Source: Epiperipatus broadwayi
Lineage: Eukaryota; Onychophora; Udeonychophora; Euonychophora; Peripatidae
Direction: 5' to 3'
Assembly (NCBI GenBank): GCA_028023455.1
Contig: JAQFVV010006504.1
Location: forward strand, 744,001-808,000
DNA length: 64,000 nucleotides
In this document: in pieces, positions 37,447 to 49,024 of the stretch
How the letters are laid out: the number at the start of each line of letters is the position of its first letter
Numbering within the stretch: the first letter of the stretch is position 1
The notes under the pieces: model-generated
What the model saw: the letters and a program-made list of their open reading frames with translations, nothing else
What the model was told of the DNA's origin: nothing
Databases searched by the model: none
Program-made: the position numbers and the translations under genes

Positions 37447-37886
37447 CCAGATTATCATCTCCCACACATATATACCATAAGTGCTCAGATATATATTAAG
37501 ATAGACAATCTTCATACTTTAATGGACAGGCTCCAATCTACTACACACTCCAACTCTTCAACCTTCCATCCAATTGAAAATTTGATGATGGAATGCTTGA
37601 AGGCCACCCTGAGGCTGAGATTTTTGTCACACCCATGTTGACCTAAGGTCAATCTGAAACCCACATGTACAGGACATAATCCATTAAATACATATGCAAG
37701 GATTGGCAGACATCTCTACAATGTAATAACTGAAATACAGGCTTATTATATATACACCTGTGTCTATATATGTAATATATGGGTTATATGAGCACAGACT
37801 TGCCTGTCCCTTAAAGTATGAAGATTGTCTATCTTAATATATATCTGAGCACTTATGGTAAATATGTGTGGGAGACGATAATCTGG

Positions 37887-37930
37887 ACCAACTGATGATT
37901 GCTGGTTTAGCATGAAATACGTGTATTGGT
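37887..37930 (+). ncRNA. Type I hammerhead ribozyme, family B, best intact copy
   Basis: Stem I ACCAA (37887-37891), CUGAUGA (37892-37898), stem II UGCU/AGCA closing GGUUU, GAAA (37914-37917), stem III AUAC/GUGU with one G-U, A925 as the H17 nucleotide, stem I partner UUGGU (37926-37930) in five Watson-Crick pairs. The basal stem II position is U-U. All essential core positions are canonical. Confidence 0.83.
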
Positions 37931-38195
37931 GATTATTTATCTTTTCAGCATATATGTGCTTGAATGTATCAATGTTATTAGATAGACTGGAGAGTGGTGG
38001 GTTGTGTGAAAGTTTGTGCTCATATACCCTATAACTTATAAATGTAAACCTATTATTATAAAGTGCTGAAAACTTTGAAATTATTCAAACAAAAGTCAAT
38101 CAATGCGCTATTTCTTAAATATTATAAATCTACATGCACTCGCACTGTGCCGCTGGTAAAAATTTAAAAAAATTAAGTGAATCACTTAAGTTTAT

Positions 38196-38398
38196 AACAA
38201 ATATGTGGGAGAAATGAAAAATTGTATAAAATCAATATTAAAACAACGTATATACATATGCAGGAAACAGGACACAAATTTACCCAAAGTTCAATAAAAA
38301 TGATGTTATGTACAAACAATATTAAAGAAAAGAAAATAAAAGAAGCAATACTAATAAGAAAGATAAAACCAAAATTTAATAAGATTTCTGGGATATAA
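38196..38398 (+). pseudogene. Fragment of a PLE-type GIY-YIG endonuclease domain
   Basis: The frame at 38258-38398 encodes 46 residues with the signature spacing 'QETGHKF' then 'EKKIKEAILIRKIKPKFN', typical of the C-terminal half of GIY-YIG nucleases in Penelope-like elements. Just upstream, in another frame, 'KYVGEMKNCIKSILKQRIY' supplies the second half of the GIY-YIG signature and its Arg helix. The frame change and loss of the N-terminal half show decay. It begins exactly where the 332-bp repeat copy ends (about 38195). Its sequence differs from the PLE at 50-52 kb, so it is a second PLE lineage. Confidence 0.65.
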
Positions 38399-38699
38399 GA
38401 TGAGATTTGTGTAGATATAGTTCTTAAATAAGATATATAGAAGTAAATATATAAAGAGAAAAATATTTATAAAGGAATTGTGGGTTGTCATAGTAGATAG
38501 GTTATATAGGAGTATAAACATGGGTATATTTATAGATATTACATACTGTGAAAAACTTAACATGATATTTACATATAAAGCAATATAATATAAATTTATA
38601 AGAGAATTATATAATAATAAAAGTTGAAGTATATATATAAAGTGTTATTGTAGTTGTAGATATATTTAGTTTAAATAACATATAATAGAGGGAGCTAGG

Positions 38700-39290
38700 G
38701 TATAAGAAAGAATAGATACATTAATTAAGAATAGGGAATTGGAGATATGGAGAACTAGCATGGAGAATAAAAAGAGTTTAAATATATATATAAAAGTAAA
38801 AGGAACATTGGGTACAAGTTAATTTATGAAAATAGCAAGGAAAGCAGTTTATAGTTTAAGGCTTAAATGGGATCTTTAACAGCAAAAGAATATACACATA
38901 AATGGAAAAATATGGGTGATTTAGTATGTAAATTGTGTAAGGCAGACATAAAAAATATTAGGCATCTGTTACTTGAATGTAAATACTTAAAAGCAGAAAA
39001 AGTACAAATAATGAAGTTATGGAAGAATAAATATGAACAAAGTGATTATACAGAAAGTGGGTTATTGGTTTTTATGCTGGGTTTTGGGAAAAGATAAGGG
39101 GATTTAGATATGAAGGCCATAGAGTTGACAAAGATTATGTTGTGGAAATGGAATGGAGCAGATTGTGGGAAAACTTAGGATGGGGAATGAAAAGGGAAGA
39201 TAAAGTGGCTAACATATTTCACTGGGCATAATTGCTGAGAGATTCCTGACTCCATTTAAGGAGAAGTCATAGTGCATCACATCACATTCA
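38700..39290 (+). pseudogene. C-terminal fragment of a LINE ORF2 with a Cys/His motif
   Basis: The frame at 38867-39097 (76 codons) holds 'CKLCKADIKNIRHLLLECKYL', arranged Cys-x2-Cys-x9-His-x4-Cys: the zinc-knuckle-like motif found near the C-terminus of many non-LTR retrotransposon proteins. A stop follows. Beyond it another frame gives 'ELTKIMLWKWNGADCGK', resembling the usual Lys/Trp-rich C-terminal tail. No reverse transcriptase domain is present, so this is a 5'-truncated copy. Confidence 0.6.
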
Positions 39291-39299
39291 AAAAACATT

Positions 39300-39860
39300 T
39301 TTTTAAAAAAAGATTAAAGAAAACTGGGTAAGTTAAAAGATTGCAATTTATAGGTTATAAATATTTTAAAAAATAATAAATATAAAATATTATTTTAACA
39401 GAAGAATAAATAAGGAATTAATAAATATTATGATTTAAAAATTAAAAAGAATATTAATAAATGAAGAACTGTTGAATTGACAATTATATAAATATAAAAT
39501 TATTAAATATATTACTGAGGTGGAACTAACAAAAATAAAGTTTAAGTTGTATAAAAAATAGAAGTCATTAGGAGATTATTAAAAATAATAATAGTTAATA
39601 ATACATTTAATTAATAGTTGTTCTTGAATATGCATGTATACATTTAGGAATACACATGTATAATTTATATTTATTTTCTATTTATATTGTATATTTTATT
39701 TCATATTAACTGGCTTATTTTATTTGGGTTTGATTATATTTATTTCACTTTTATTATGTATTGTTAAATATTTAATGTGGCTTTTAGTTTTTTATTGTTT
39801 ACATTTTTATAGAATTATTTATATAATTATGAATTTTATTTTATTTTATTTATTTTGTTC
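39300..39860. other. AT-rich stretch, nothing recognised
   Basis: No gene. The Phe/Leu/Ile-rich frame at 39724-39906 is AT-driven and overlaps the ribozyme-like motif at its end. Confidence 0.45.
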
Positions 39861-39872
39861 ATTATATTATAA

Positions 39873-39945
39873 CTCTGAAGAAGACTGCAGGTCAGTCGAA
39901 ATATAAGGTATATGTATATATGTGCAATAAAAGGTTTTTGCTAAC
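39873..39945 (+). ncRNA. Hammerhead-like motif, weak
   Basis: CUGAAGA (39875-39881), one extra A, then GACU/AGUC stem II closing a seven-base loop, then GAAA (39898-39901). Stem III could be AUAUA/UAUAU with A17, but stem I does not pair convincingly. The extra base before stem II is not canonical. An 'AATAAAAGG' word follows at 39927. It could be a decayed ribozyme of the PLE lineage represented at 38.2 kb. Confidence 0.3.
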
Positions 39946-40215
39946 AAGTGTTAAAAGTAGTTTGGATAAATTGTATTATGATTATTGTTAATTAATAAAA
40001 TTTAGACATTTTATCATTATAAGTTAAATACTTAGAGATTTAAAATATTTATTATCATTGAAATATTATTAAGATATTAAGTTTTCTTATCCTCATATCA
40101 CAATAATTAGTAAATATTATAACATACTAATGATTTTAACTATAAAATTAATAACCAAAATGACAGATTAATAAAATTTAAAATTATAACTCATCTATTA
40201 ATAAAATTATGACTT

Positions 40216-40311
40216 GTCAAGCATTGGTGGTTGAGTGGTCAGCACAGCAGCCTTACAAGCAGTTGTCCTGGGTTAACGGGTTTGCTTCCTGGCCAAGACA
40301 CATGAAAAAAA
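40216..40311 (+). mobile_element. tRNA-derived SINE, copy 2
   Basis: Head 'GTCAAGCATTGGTGG', A-box-like 'TGGTTGAGTGGTCAGCA', anticodon-arm 'CCTTACAAGC', diverged B box 'GGTTTGCTTCCT', tail 'GACACATG' plus A-run. Target-site duplication 'ATTATGACTT' before and 'ATTAGGACTT' after. The B box carries a C-to-T change, and this copy looks older than the one at 60.4 kb. Confidence 0.85.
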
Positions 40312-43300
40312 TTAGGACTTGATCAAGATCAAACCTGACAATAATGTTAATATATATATATATTATTTACACATATTTATGTAGTTATTCTACTCAAGGA
40401 CTATAAGAACTTAAAATAAAGGCAGAGATGTTTTTCTGTCTTCAGTTCAGCAGAAAAAGATGTAAATTCCTCATGCATGTTGGCAAACAACTCATCCGTA
40501 CTTGTTTATCATATGAATAATCATCCAATAATAAGCTGCAGCAACAAGAATATTTAATGTGGACAATAGAAATGACCGTTTTTTAAAGACCTCAAAGAGA
40601 AATCCAAAGATTTCAGACACACATGTTATATAATACTAGTATAAAATCATTTGAAATATATTTATATAAAGCTATATCATTGATAATGTATATAAATAAA
40701 TCTCTTCTGTAGTGATTAGATTTTTAATGATAATATATTGAGTCTACACAAGGTCGGGTAATTTGGCAACCGAGTACTATGTTACAGATGTTTGTTGTTG
40801 CTTGCACTTCACCGTCTTTATATAAATTTAGTATAATATTTTTACATGGAGTTACTCTGTAAAAAGATGAAGATTTTTGACATCAGAGTAATAACTGGGA
40901 ATACTCCATACTCTCGAATTGCATCAAAATGTTCCTACTTTTTTGTGTTGTTATTATATTTGAAATTTGATATATCTATCCAAAATTTGTTTTATATATG
41001 TATATAAAGTAAAAAAAATCAGTTAAATTTTAATAATTAATCCAAAATTTTGGAATGTTAACAAAAATAATTATTCGGATAATAACATTTTATAATTACT
41101 TTTAAATATTTAATAATTTCTTTATTGGGAATGTCACTAGATATTAAAAAAAATAGTAATCCACCAGTTATTAAACAAGTCAGATTCAATATTTAATTAA
41201 AAAAAAAATTCAGAAAATAAAATCTAATTTTAGATCTATAGTTAGAAAAGTTTTGGTTTAAATAGTTAGAAAATGAGGGGGAAAAAAGTATCTCGTTTTT
41301 ATATCATAAAAGGTCAAAAACAATAACATAATTAAAAGAAAATATAGATTGTTAAAAAAACAGAGTTGATATTTTTATAAAATGAATTTTAAAGGATAGA
41401 ACAAAAACATAAATATATATATAAAACAATCGTCTGGTTACTTTTTCGGAGAAATCACGCGATTTCGAGTCCTCATATTAGCAAATATAGTTAAACAATA
41501 TCCACTGGCTAAGTTCAGATTGTTTGGTTTTTATTTCAATTTAAATTTATTCCACTGAAAACAGGTACTGGATTCCTTAGTTATGATTCCATTACTCAAC
41601 TGCTGCTAATCCCTTTAGGACAAAATGATTCTTTGGCAGAAACAATTATATAACCCGTCAGCTCTTGGTCTATCGCCCTACAACTGAGTCAACACATAAG
41701 ATGTAAAATATAACGTCTGTCTTTGGCAAAGATGTTCAGCACAAAAATACATTAAGGTTGTATTTAAATTTTTCAAAGTTTTCGTTGAGTAAGAAGCAGT
41801 ATTAGGACTGATTTTAATTTAATATAAGAAATTATAATTAAAGTAATTTTTCCGTAATTAAAAATGTTGTCACTACTTTATACGTTCAGTCAACTCTTTA
41901 CTTCATTATATACTCATTACTTTTAAGTTCAAATATTTCACATTACCATTATAAATAATACTACTATGTCTAACCACTTTTCAAAGAAAGGAGGCAGAAG
42001 AAGACATACAGATAAACTAAAGAAGTATAACTAGGTTAAAAAATCATTCCTCACATTACAAATACAGCAACAATTTACACAGTCTAGCCTTTCAATATAT
42101 GTCTTTGATTTCTTATAAGCTAATTTCTAATTTCATTGCAGTAAATCCTTTTTCTTAAAAAAAAACATCTTATACTATTCTACCTCCAATTATGTACTTC
42201 CAAAATTTTTTGATTGATATTGCTATTCCTCAACGTTTTTTAAAAGAAATTTTATCGTGGATATATGTTTATTTCAGACCACTAAAGTTTATGATAATTT
42301 TTTAGAAAGAATGCATTCTTTTTTTCTTTATATGCTTAATCCAAAAAATATATAATATCATAACCAACCAGATGGAAGGATACTGAATTGATCTTTTAAT
42401 TTTACGATTATATTATTAAAAATAAACACAAACATGTATCTATTATAATACATTGATAAAATCCATGCTTTATCTTTTTGAAGCTAAACTGGAAAATAAT
42501 AAATTTATACAAATAGCATAGTTAAAATGGTTATGTCACTCTAATAAATGATATATCTTTTAATTTGTTAAAATCGAAACATATTAGGTATTGTGATACA
42601 ACCTCAGTAGCCATATATGACAAGATAAAAATGGAAGAAGCTAAAACTGATCTACATTCCATTTTGATGAAATTTACTAATGGTTTTTGGTATAATCCAC
42701 TGTCAATGCAAACTCCTTAAAAAATTGCACTCAAATTATTAAAAACAGTATCCTGATTATTCTTTGAATTGGCAACCGTACTCTTTCAATAGTGTAAATG
42801 TAATAATTAAGGGTTAAAGTTTTAATTTTTATTTTCAATACATTCAAATTAAAAATAACTATTGTTATTTCTAGAAAGTAACTTGATACTTTTTTCACTG
42901 AAGTATCTATTAAATGTTCCAAAGATTACAATATAAAAATATTGATGGTAATAAAAATGTTTTATGATATTGAGTTTTATTTATATTCAGATTTTCTATC
43001 TTTTGCAATTATATTTTATTTCATATTATTCCAAAACTGCTATATAAGAGAAACAAAACAATTTTAAATACTGTAACAAATATTTTGCATTAGCCGAGTC
43101 TAATGTCAATAAAACAAATAAATAAAATACACATTTGCTTAAAACAGTATTTTTAAGATAACTTCTTTAATCTTAGAAATCTATGCTCATGTTTTAAAAA
43201 ATACTCACTAACTAGAGACAATGAATACTAAAAAAGAACTTTTGAAAGCACGTTTGCCATTAAAGTAGATGAAAATATTTTATATAATAAATACTAATAT

Positions 43301-43384
43301 CATTATAAATTGAAACTAATGAAATTTATTATGTTCTTCTTTCCTATAAAAGATAATAAATAATGAAAATCATATACAATAGTT
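40312..43384. other. AT-rich stretch, nothing recognised
   Basis: About 3 kb without a convincing gene. The 63-codon minus frame at 42731-42922 has no motif. Confidence 0.5.
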
Positions 43385-43770
43385 ATATATATATATATAT
43401 ATATATATTGAGCTTCACCAATAGCTCTTAAACAAGCTTTTGTTTACATAAACGCAGAGAGAGACAGAATTCAATATTTCTTTCGTTATCTCCAACTACC
43501 AGACCATGGTTTCGAGCTAGTTGGCTCACCTCAGTGATGAAAAACGGAAACTAGATCTAAATACTAACTCTACAATCAGCATTTTATGGAACAAGTTTCT
43601 ATCACTTTGAAAACATGAATTTTTCAGATACATAAATATCTTCAAATCCAGTCAAACAAACTAGACAGCTATATGGGTCTGATATTAGTTCAGTTTCACC
43701 ATATAGTAAAAGCCTCTGCAATATATTATAATGATCAGGGTCAAGTGGATACTTAACATAGGGCACCACT
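43385..43770 (-). mobile_element. Family A ribozyme element, single unit next to a (TA)n tract
   Basis: Starts after a (TA)n run (43385-43408) with 'GAGCTTCACCAATAGCTC', as in the 21-kb palindrome, and continues through 'GTTTACATAAACGCAGAGAG' into the ribozyme. Its far end matches 58,560-58,660 ('GGGTCTGATATTAGTTCAG', 'AAAGCCTCTGCAAT'). No coding capacity. Confidence 0.7.
43496..43540 (-). ncRNA. Type I hammerhead ribozyme, family A, near-intact
   Basis: Minus strand: short stem I (AUCA with UGGU), CUGAGGU, stem II GAGC/GCUC (four Watson-Crick pairs) closing CAACUA, GAAA, stem III ACC/GGU, C17. Position 7 is variable in the family, so G is acceptable; position 9 is U instead of A. Stem I is only four pairs. 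Confidence 0.7.
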
Positions 43771-43774
43771 AGGC

Positions 43775-45950
43775 ATTTGAACCTAGAAAATTTATATAGT
43801 AGGCAGATATGTAATTTAAAAAAACAAATTATTTTTATTTTATATTGGTTGATTCCAACTGTTAGCCCATTGTCACTAGCTCAGTGGAACAGCAGAGATT
43901 TATATTTTATAAATTCTTATCTAAGAATATTTTTTAAAAAAAGAATAAAATAAGCCACTGCCAGTAATTAACACACAAACATTTATTTAAACATATATAA
44001 GATTTAAAATTATTTTAGTATCAGTTTACATTTTAAAATTTAACTTACATTTTTAACTTTGATTTTAGATTTTAATTAACATTTTAATTTTTATAAGTTC
44101 ACAGATGGATTTATAAAAGTTTGTTTTATAATGTTGAGTATAGATCGGTTACATAGATTACACGGTCAAAAACATTTCAAAATAAACATAAACGATCAAA
44201 ATATAAAGTCATTGATGGAATTGCAGAGGGAAATTTATAAGAAATCCAATGGCATTCATCTTAAGATGCCACATTGACACCAATAACTTAAAAGACATCT
44301 GAATAAATACATTTTAGATACTCACTGTAAGGTATCATTATTTACTGAATACCTATATATTTTGATCAAATATGAAAACCAAAAACATAATTAACCGATA
44401 AGGAATCCATGCAAGCATCTATACCCAAGTTAAATTTAATGCATTTAGAGTGTCGAGTATGAATAGACTACATAGATTGCATTTGAAAAGAAAATATTTT
44501 ATCTCTTATTTAACCTTAGGCCAAAAGTTCGCAGTTAAACCAACGTCAAACCATCTGATATATCGATGTATTCAATGTAATATGAATATGACAGCACAAT
44601 TAGGTTAAGAGAAGAAATTGACTCTCATCCAGATAGGAATACTACATCTATCTGACAAGAAGAGCAATAGAAAAAAAACTCCATAGGAAGGGACAGCGTT
44701 CTCCGTCTTATTATCCCTTCCATAAGCAAACGGAAGTGTGCGGCGTATACTGTGATTCTGCATGTAGCGAATCTCGTACTATATCTACTAATTACACCAA
44801 TATATCCAATCCATTGACTCAATTTAACTATGAAACAAATAACCCAAGATTAACCTACCCTAATAAAACTAATATAACTTTACAAATCTATATAGCCATT
44901 CACACCCAACTTAAGTTTAACATTTATATAATTTAGTTTAATGAAAAACAAAAATCATAAATATAACAAAAGAACAAAAAAAAAAATGGAAACGATTTTA
45001 AAAAGAAATACATCAAATAAAAAGAATTACTAAATAATTTAGTTTGGTCAGATAGGAAATACTATTGCGATAATTTTTGAAAGGTTTAGAATTTAGAGTT
45101 TGTTTTGAAAATGTTCATAAAATTCTTACTATTTTTAAAACATTCATTTTTATCCGTTGCTTGCAATTTTGAACACGAATTCCCATCCCATCCAGAAGAG
45201 ATTTCTATCTAGTTAGCTGTTTTATTTATTCATCCGGAGGTCTTACTTTAGCTGGTCCTCAATGTAGAAAATGATGTCATTTCTCTTTCTTTTTTTTAAC
45301 AGAACTGAAGGGATTGAAGAGTGCGTCTTTTCAATCCCTTCTCCTTCAACTCCACACTAACACATATCACCACCAATATCACCCATCTCTCCCAGCTCTT
45401 TCTTCACTCACTTTTTATAGTAGACTTTCAGATCCAGTGGACATTACATCATGATGATGGTGATAGTCTTTTCGCTGAGGTCCGATTCCATGAGTGATTT
45501 CTTTTATTGGCTATTCTGATCCCATTGTTTTTCTCTCCTATCTGACCTTTGCTTATACATTTTAAATGCACAAGGGCTAGTTTACATTTAACTAATTAAA
45601 ACAATCATTTCCATTTTACGATTAATTAATGTGTTTTCCAAACTTAAAAGTATATTTTTATCTCTAAATCTTTTTAAGTTTTTGTTGAAAATTTAGTTTT
45701 AAAACTTTTTCTTTTTTTTTAATAAAGTTTCTTTTTTTAATTTCTCATCTGTGCGATTTTATATATATTACAAAGTTTAGATGACCCATAAATTTCTTTT
45801 TTTTTTTAAAAAAAACAAATCTTTATTTGTGAATTTTATATTTTGATTTCATGTTTAATAAAAAACAATAATGTAATGGTATATGTGCCCGTTACAATAT
45901 ATCATTGCAAAAACTTTTAAGGGTACAGGTGATTTAAGATCTGAGAAGAC
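43775..45950. other. Unrecognised stretch
   Basis: Weak similarity between 44,125-44,175 and 44,445-44,490 ('GAGTATnnATnGnnTACATAGATT') hints at an old duplication with a period near 320 bp. At 45,130-45,560 the base composition is less AT-rich. A pyrimidine tract ending 'TTTTTTTTAACAG' at about 45,302 resembles a splice acceptor, but the frame after it (about 50 codons) has no recognisable domain. Confidence 0.4.
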
Positions 45951-45957
45951 ACAATTG

Positions 45958-46920
45958 ATGGGTCAACAGGCAAGTTCACAAAGGGGGACTGAAAAAGGCC
46001 AGACAGAAGTATCTATGAAATAAAGTGGCTTGAAGGCAACTCTAGTGATACCACAATGTAGCAATGTAGATACAATGGAAGAGGAGAAGAACAGATCTGT
46101 GGACATGTTAGTGGAGAGCTATCAGTTGGACAATGTAGAGGAGACCATCAATTCTAAATTGGCTATTAATGAATCAATTCAAACAGAAAACAGATTTCAA
46201 ATCTTTAGAACCAAAAGAAAGAATCAGGAACAGTCTGGCTCACAGACTGATGAGAGCGTGTTATAGAGTTTAATATTGATTTCAGTGGCAAACAAGGAAA
46301 AAAGACTGGGTTTGACACTGTAAAGTTGATAAAAAAACAATGGTAGTAAGAAGACTAGATTGGCTAAGTCAAAACTGGATAACAGGATAATCAATGAATG
46401 CAAAAGATAATGCCTTGGCATCTTCTGACTGTGATTGGGTGGAAAAGAGCTCGCCACTCTCATGAAGCTCAAATCATATGAATGTTATATAAAGTTGAAA
46501 GGAGAATGCTTTCGAAACTTGGGGCATGACTGTACTCTAAGTGAAAAAGTGGAGGGAATTTCAGATGAATTATGGAGCAATATTGAATTTAAAAGTAAGC
46601 CTGCCAGAGCTGGCAGGTGAATCAATTTGATTATTATCTGAAAGTGACCCAGGAGGAGATTGAAAAGAATCAAAGAATAAGGTATAGGAATAAAATGAAG
46701 GATTGGTCAAACATGGAAGACAGTGATGATGAAGGAAGAAGAAAATTCATGCAGATGATGTCACAAAAACAAAAAAGTGTCAACCTAAAGAATATGGCAA
46801 TTCAAACTCACAAACAACCAGTGTGACCCGATAGTAAAATTGTGGACGAGCTTGGACAATCCACAAAGGATGATGTTATTAATCTACACAATGAAGCAGA
46901 TGAAATGTTAGTTTAAGTGT
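45958..46920 (+). pseudogene. Broken acidic reading frame, unknown family
   Basis: From an ATG at 45958, frame 1 stays largely open with a stop near 46021. It runs as 46030-46266, then stops, resumes in the same frame at 46435-46620, and appears to continue after a frameshift at the 'PARAGR' / 'NQFDYY' junction as 46617-46826. Residues are rich in Glu, Lys, Gln and Asp, with likely helices ('KVTQEEIEKNQRIRYRNKMK') and an acidic patch ('NMEDSDDEGRRKFMQ'). The continuity of composition across stops marks a decayed single gene of roughly 300 codons. I do not recognise it. A retroelement gag-like or ORF1-like protein is possible but unproven. Antisense frames across it are shadows. Confidence 0.45.
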
Positions 46921-46924
46921 TCCC

Positions 46925-47435
46925 TAAGAAGTTATCCTGTAAAATAAAATTGAGATACTCAATCGAAACAAGAAGTACAAAGTGAAAGAGTTTTTTAAGA
47001 ATAATATTTGTAAAACTTTGTTGAAATCTATGGTAACATGAACCAATGTATTTAATCTTATAAATGCCGGTATTCGGCAGTTTTTTTTTTTTTAATAAAA
47101 AAAAAAAAGTTTAAATGGTTTAAATTATTTTTTTATTTGTCTATTTTAATTTACAAAACACTTCTTATAAAATTGCTATAAAATGAATTTGAATATATTA
47201 TTGTATACTGCATTAATTTTAATCTTTTTAATGTCTCAAGTATTGAGTAATCACTGTCTTTGATAAATATTCTTCAAAATATAACATTGTTCTGAATCTA
47301 TCCATTAATCATTGTTGAAATTGTTATCAATTCAAATACCTTTTCGTAATCCAAAGAAATTTATTGACCATTTCTCAAAATTATTTCAATACTTGAATAT
47401 AATCTACTGTGCTAAAACCACTTTTAGCGATAGTG
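46925..47435. other. AT-rich stretch with an A/T homopolymer pair
   Basis: T-run then A-run at 47,081-47,108 with an AATAAA at about 47,093. This could be the poly-A end of the relic upstream. Nothing else is recognised. Confidence 0.4.
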
Positions 47436-49020
47436 TTTTTTTTTTTATAATTTGAAGTCAAAGTTAGTAGGTAGATGAGCGATTATCTTGCTAAAGATCT
47501 TTTATTTTATTGACAGAAGACTGACAAGTCTGTAATGTCTAATGACTTTTTATCATCTTTCTTAAATATCAATCTCACTACTGCCTTTTTACAAGCTTCT
47601 AACACACTTTTATTATTTCGGTATTTGCTGATATGTCAATATTTATTTCAATCCATAAACAGCTTCTTTAATGATTTTAATAACAATTTTATCATTTACT
47701 AGAACTTTAATTTTTTCATAAATTTAATTACATGTTGTATCTCTGCATTTAAAATGAATAGAAATTCAGAAAAATGCAATAACTACTACTGGTTATTTTG
47801 TTTTTGTTTTTTTATTATTATTCTTTCTAGAATTTCTTCAACCATTTTGTGACTTGGTCACTCTTTTTAGTAATAGTTTCATCTTTCCTTCTTATTCCTG
47901 TAACAATTTTTCATTAGTACTAAGATATTGTTTTATATTTTTCAGATATATAATCTTTTTTGCAGCTTTTCTTACTGATTGACAATTATATAACTTTATA
48001 TTATTATTAACTTTTTTTTCATACCATTTTGCACGATTCTAAATATCCAATTGTTTTTAATGGATCATTTTAAAAAAATTCTTTTATCTTTTTTTCCTTG
48101 TATACTCTCTTCTTTCAATTGAAAATTTACTGGTGAATTTTGTACCAGCTAATTTTATCTAGTTCTGGTATATTATTATCTTTTTAATGATTTCAGTTAT
48201 GTCCAATCATCCTCAAAATCTGTTAATAATTTCAAACTATTTGCAAATTCTAATTTAAATTCATTGGAACGTTTTTTTTTCTGATTAAAAATATCAACTC
48301 TTAATACTATCGTATTTTGATAATTTTCATCTCAAGTTTTGCGCTAATATTATTTTATTTTTTGTTAACTGACAATTCCTTTCTGTGTTAAATTAATTTA
48401 AAAAATTAGAAAATTAAAATACATATTTGCTTTTCGCCAAAGCATAATCTAATTCTAATTGTACTTTTATTTGGATGCTGTCACGCCTATTTCCATTGAA
48501 CATTTTTCTCAATATATATAATGTAAATTTTATTTTTCTTCAAATTATGCAAATAAATGTCTTCTCTCATTTGATGACCATAATCAAATTTATTCACAGC
48601 ACTTAAGTATTTTAATAGTTTTCCACTTCTAGCATTAAAATCTCGCATGCTGATTTTTAAATATTGGGTTGGGTGGTTTTACAACAGCATTTTGTTCAGT
48701 TATATGATAAGATATTTCTATTTATTTATCACAATGTACATTTAATTTCAGCTTAAACCTAAATTATCTGTTCATGGTATTTTCAATTAAATTAAATAAT
48801 TAATATTACTACTCTGACCGATCTATCATCAATCTCTATAATGTTCGATGTTTTTCCTATTTTTATTTATAATGAATTCATTTCCATGTTTGTTTCAAAT
48901 ATTCGTGCCTTCCTAGTGAAAATAGATATTCACTTCTTAAATCAAATTAAATCAATTATTTTTCACAAAATCCAATAGCATTCCTTTTTAATATTAAAAA
49001 AATTATATTTCTAATTTAGG
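47436..49020 (-). pseudogene. L1-like LINE relic (endonuclease then reverse transcriptase), antisense
   Basis: On the minus strand, 5' to 3': around 48,640 the frame gives 'DFNARSGKLL', the apurinic-endonuclease catalytic Asp/Asn box (family form GDFNA). About 48,440 gives 'LELDYALAKSKYV', matching the following 'xxIDYIL' box. Around 47,600-47,545 is 'SVLEACKKAVVRLIFKKDD', and after a frameshift 'HYRLVSLLSIK' then 'KIFSKIIAHLP', the family form being NYRPISLLxVDYKIFSKIIAxRL at the start of the reverse transcriptase. Stops and frame changes are everywhere and the catalytic RT motifs downstream are missing. The order EN then RT fits the L1 superfamily; clade assignment is tentative. Confidence 0.65.
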
Positions 49021-49024
49021 CAAT

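Larger units (their letters stand above)
37251..38033. mobile_element. Family B ribozyme element: one full unit, one truncated unit, one inverted unit
   Basis: A full unit at 37251-37728 starts 'ACTGAAACACAGGCTTATTA'. The same start recurs at 37729 (period 478 bp). The second unit breaks off at about 37802 and the sequence turns back as an inverted copy to 38033 (complement of 37299-37535). Each of the two long copies carries a hammerhead motif. The 119-codon frame at 37282-37641 runs through the non-coding element and is rejected. Confidence 0.75.

Noticed and set aside
37282-37641. 119-codon plus-strand frame
   Set aside because: It lies inside a family B ribozyme element, is antisense to the hammerhead and is broken in the other copies of the element.
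44625-44936. Overlapping 65- and 66-codon frames on opposite strands
   Set aside because: No recognisable domain, no conservation evidence and mutually overlapping; chance frames are the simplest reading.
45280-45460. Possible splice acceptor and exon at about 45,302
   Set aside because: The pyrimidine tract and AG are suggestive, but the following 50 codons match nothing I know and no donor or neighbouring exon could be supported.
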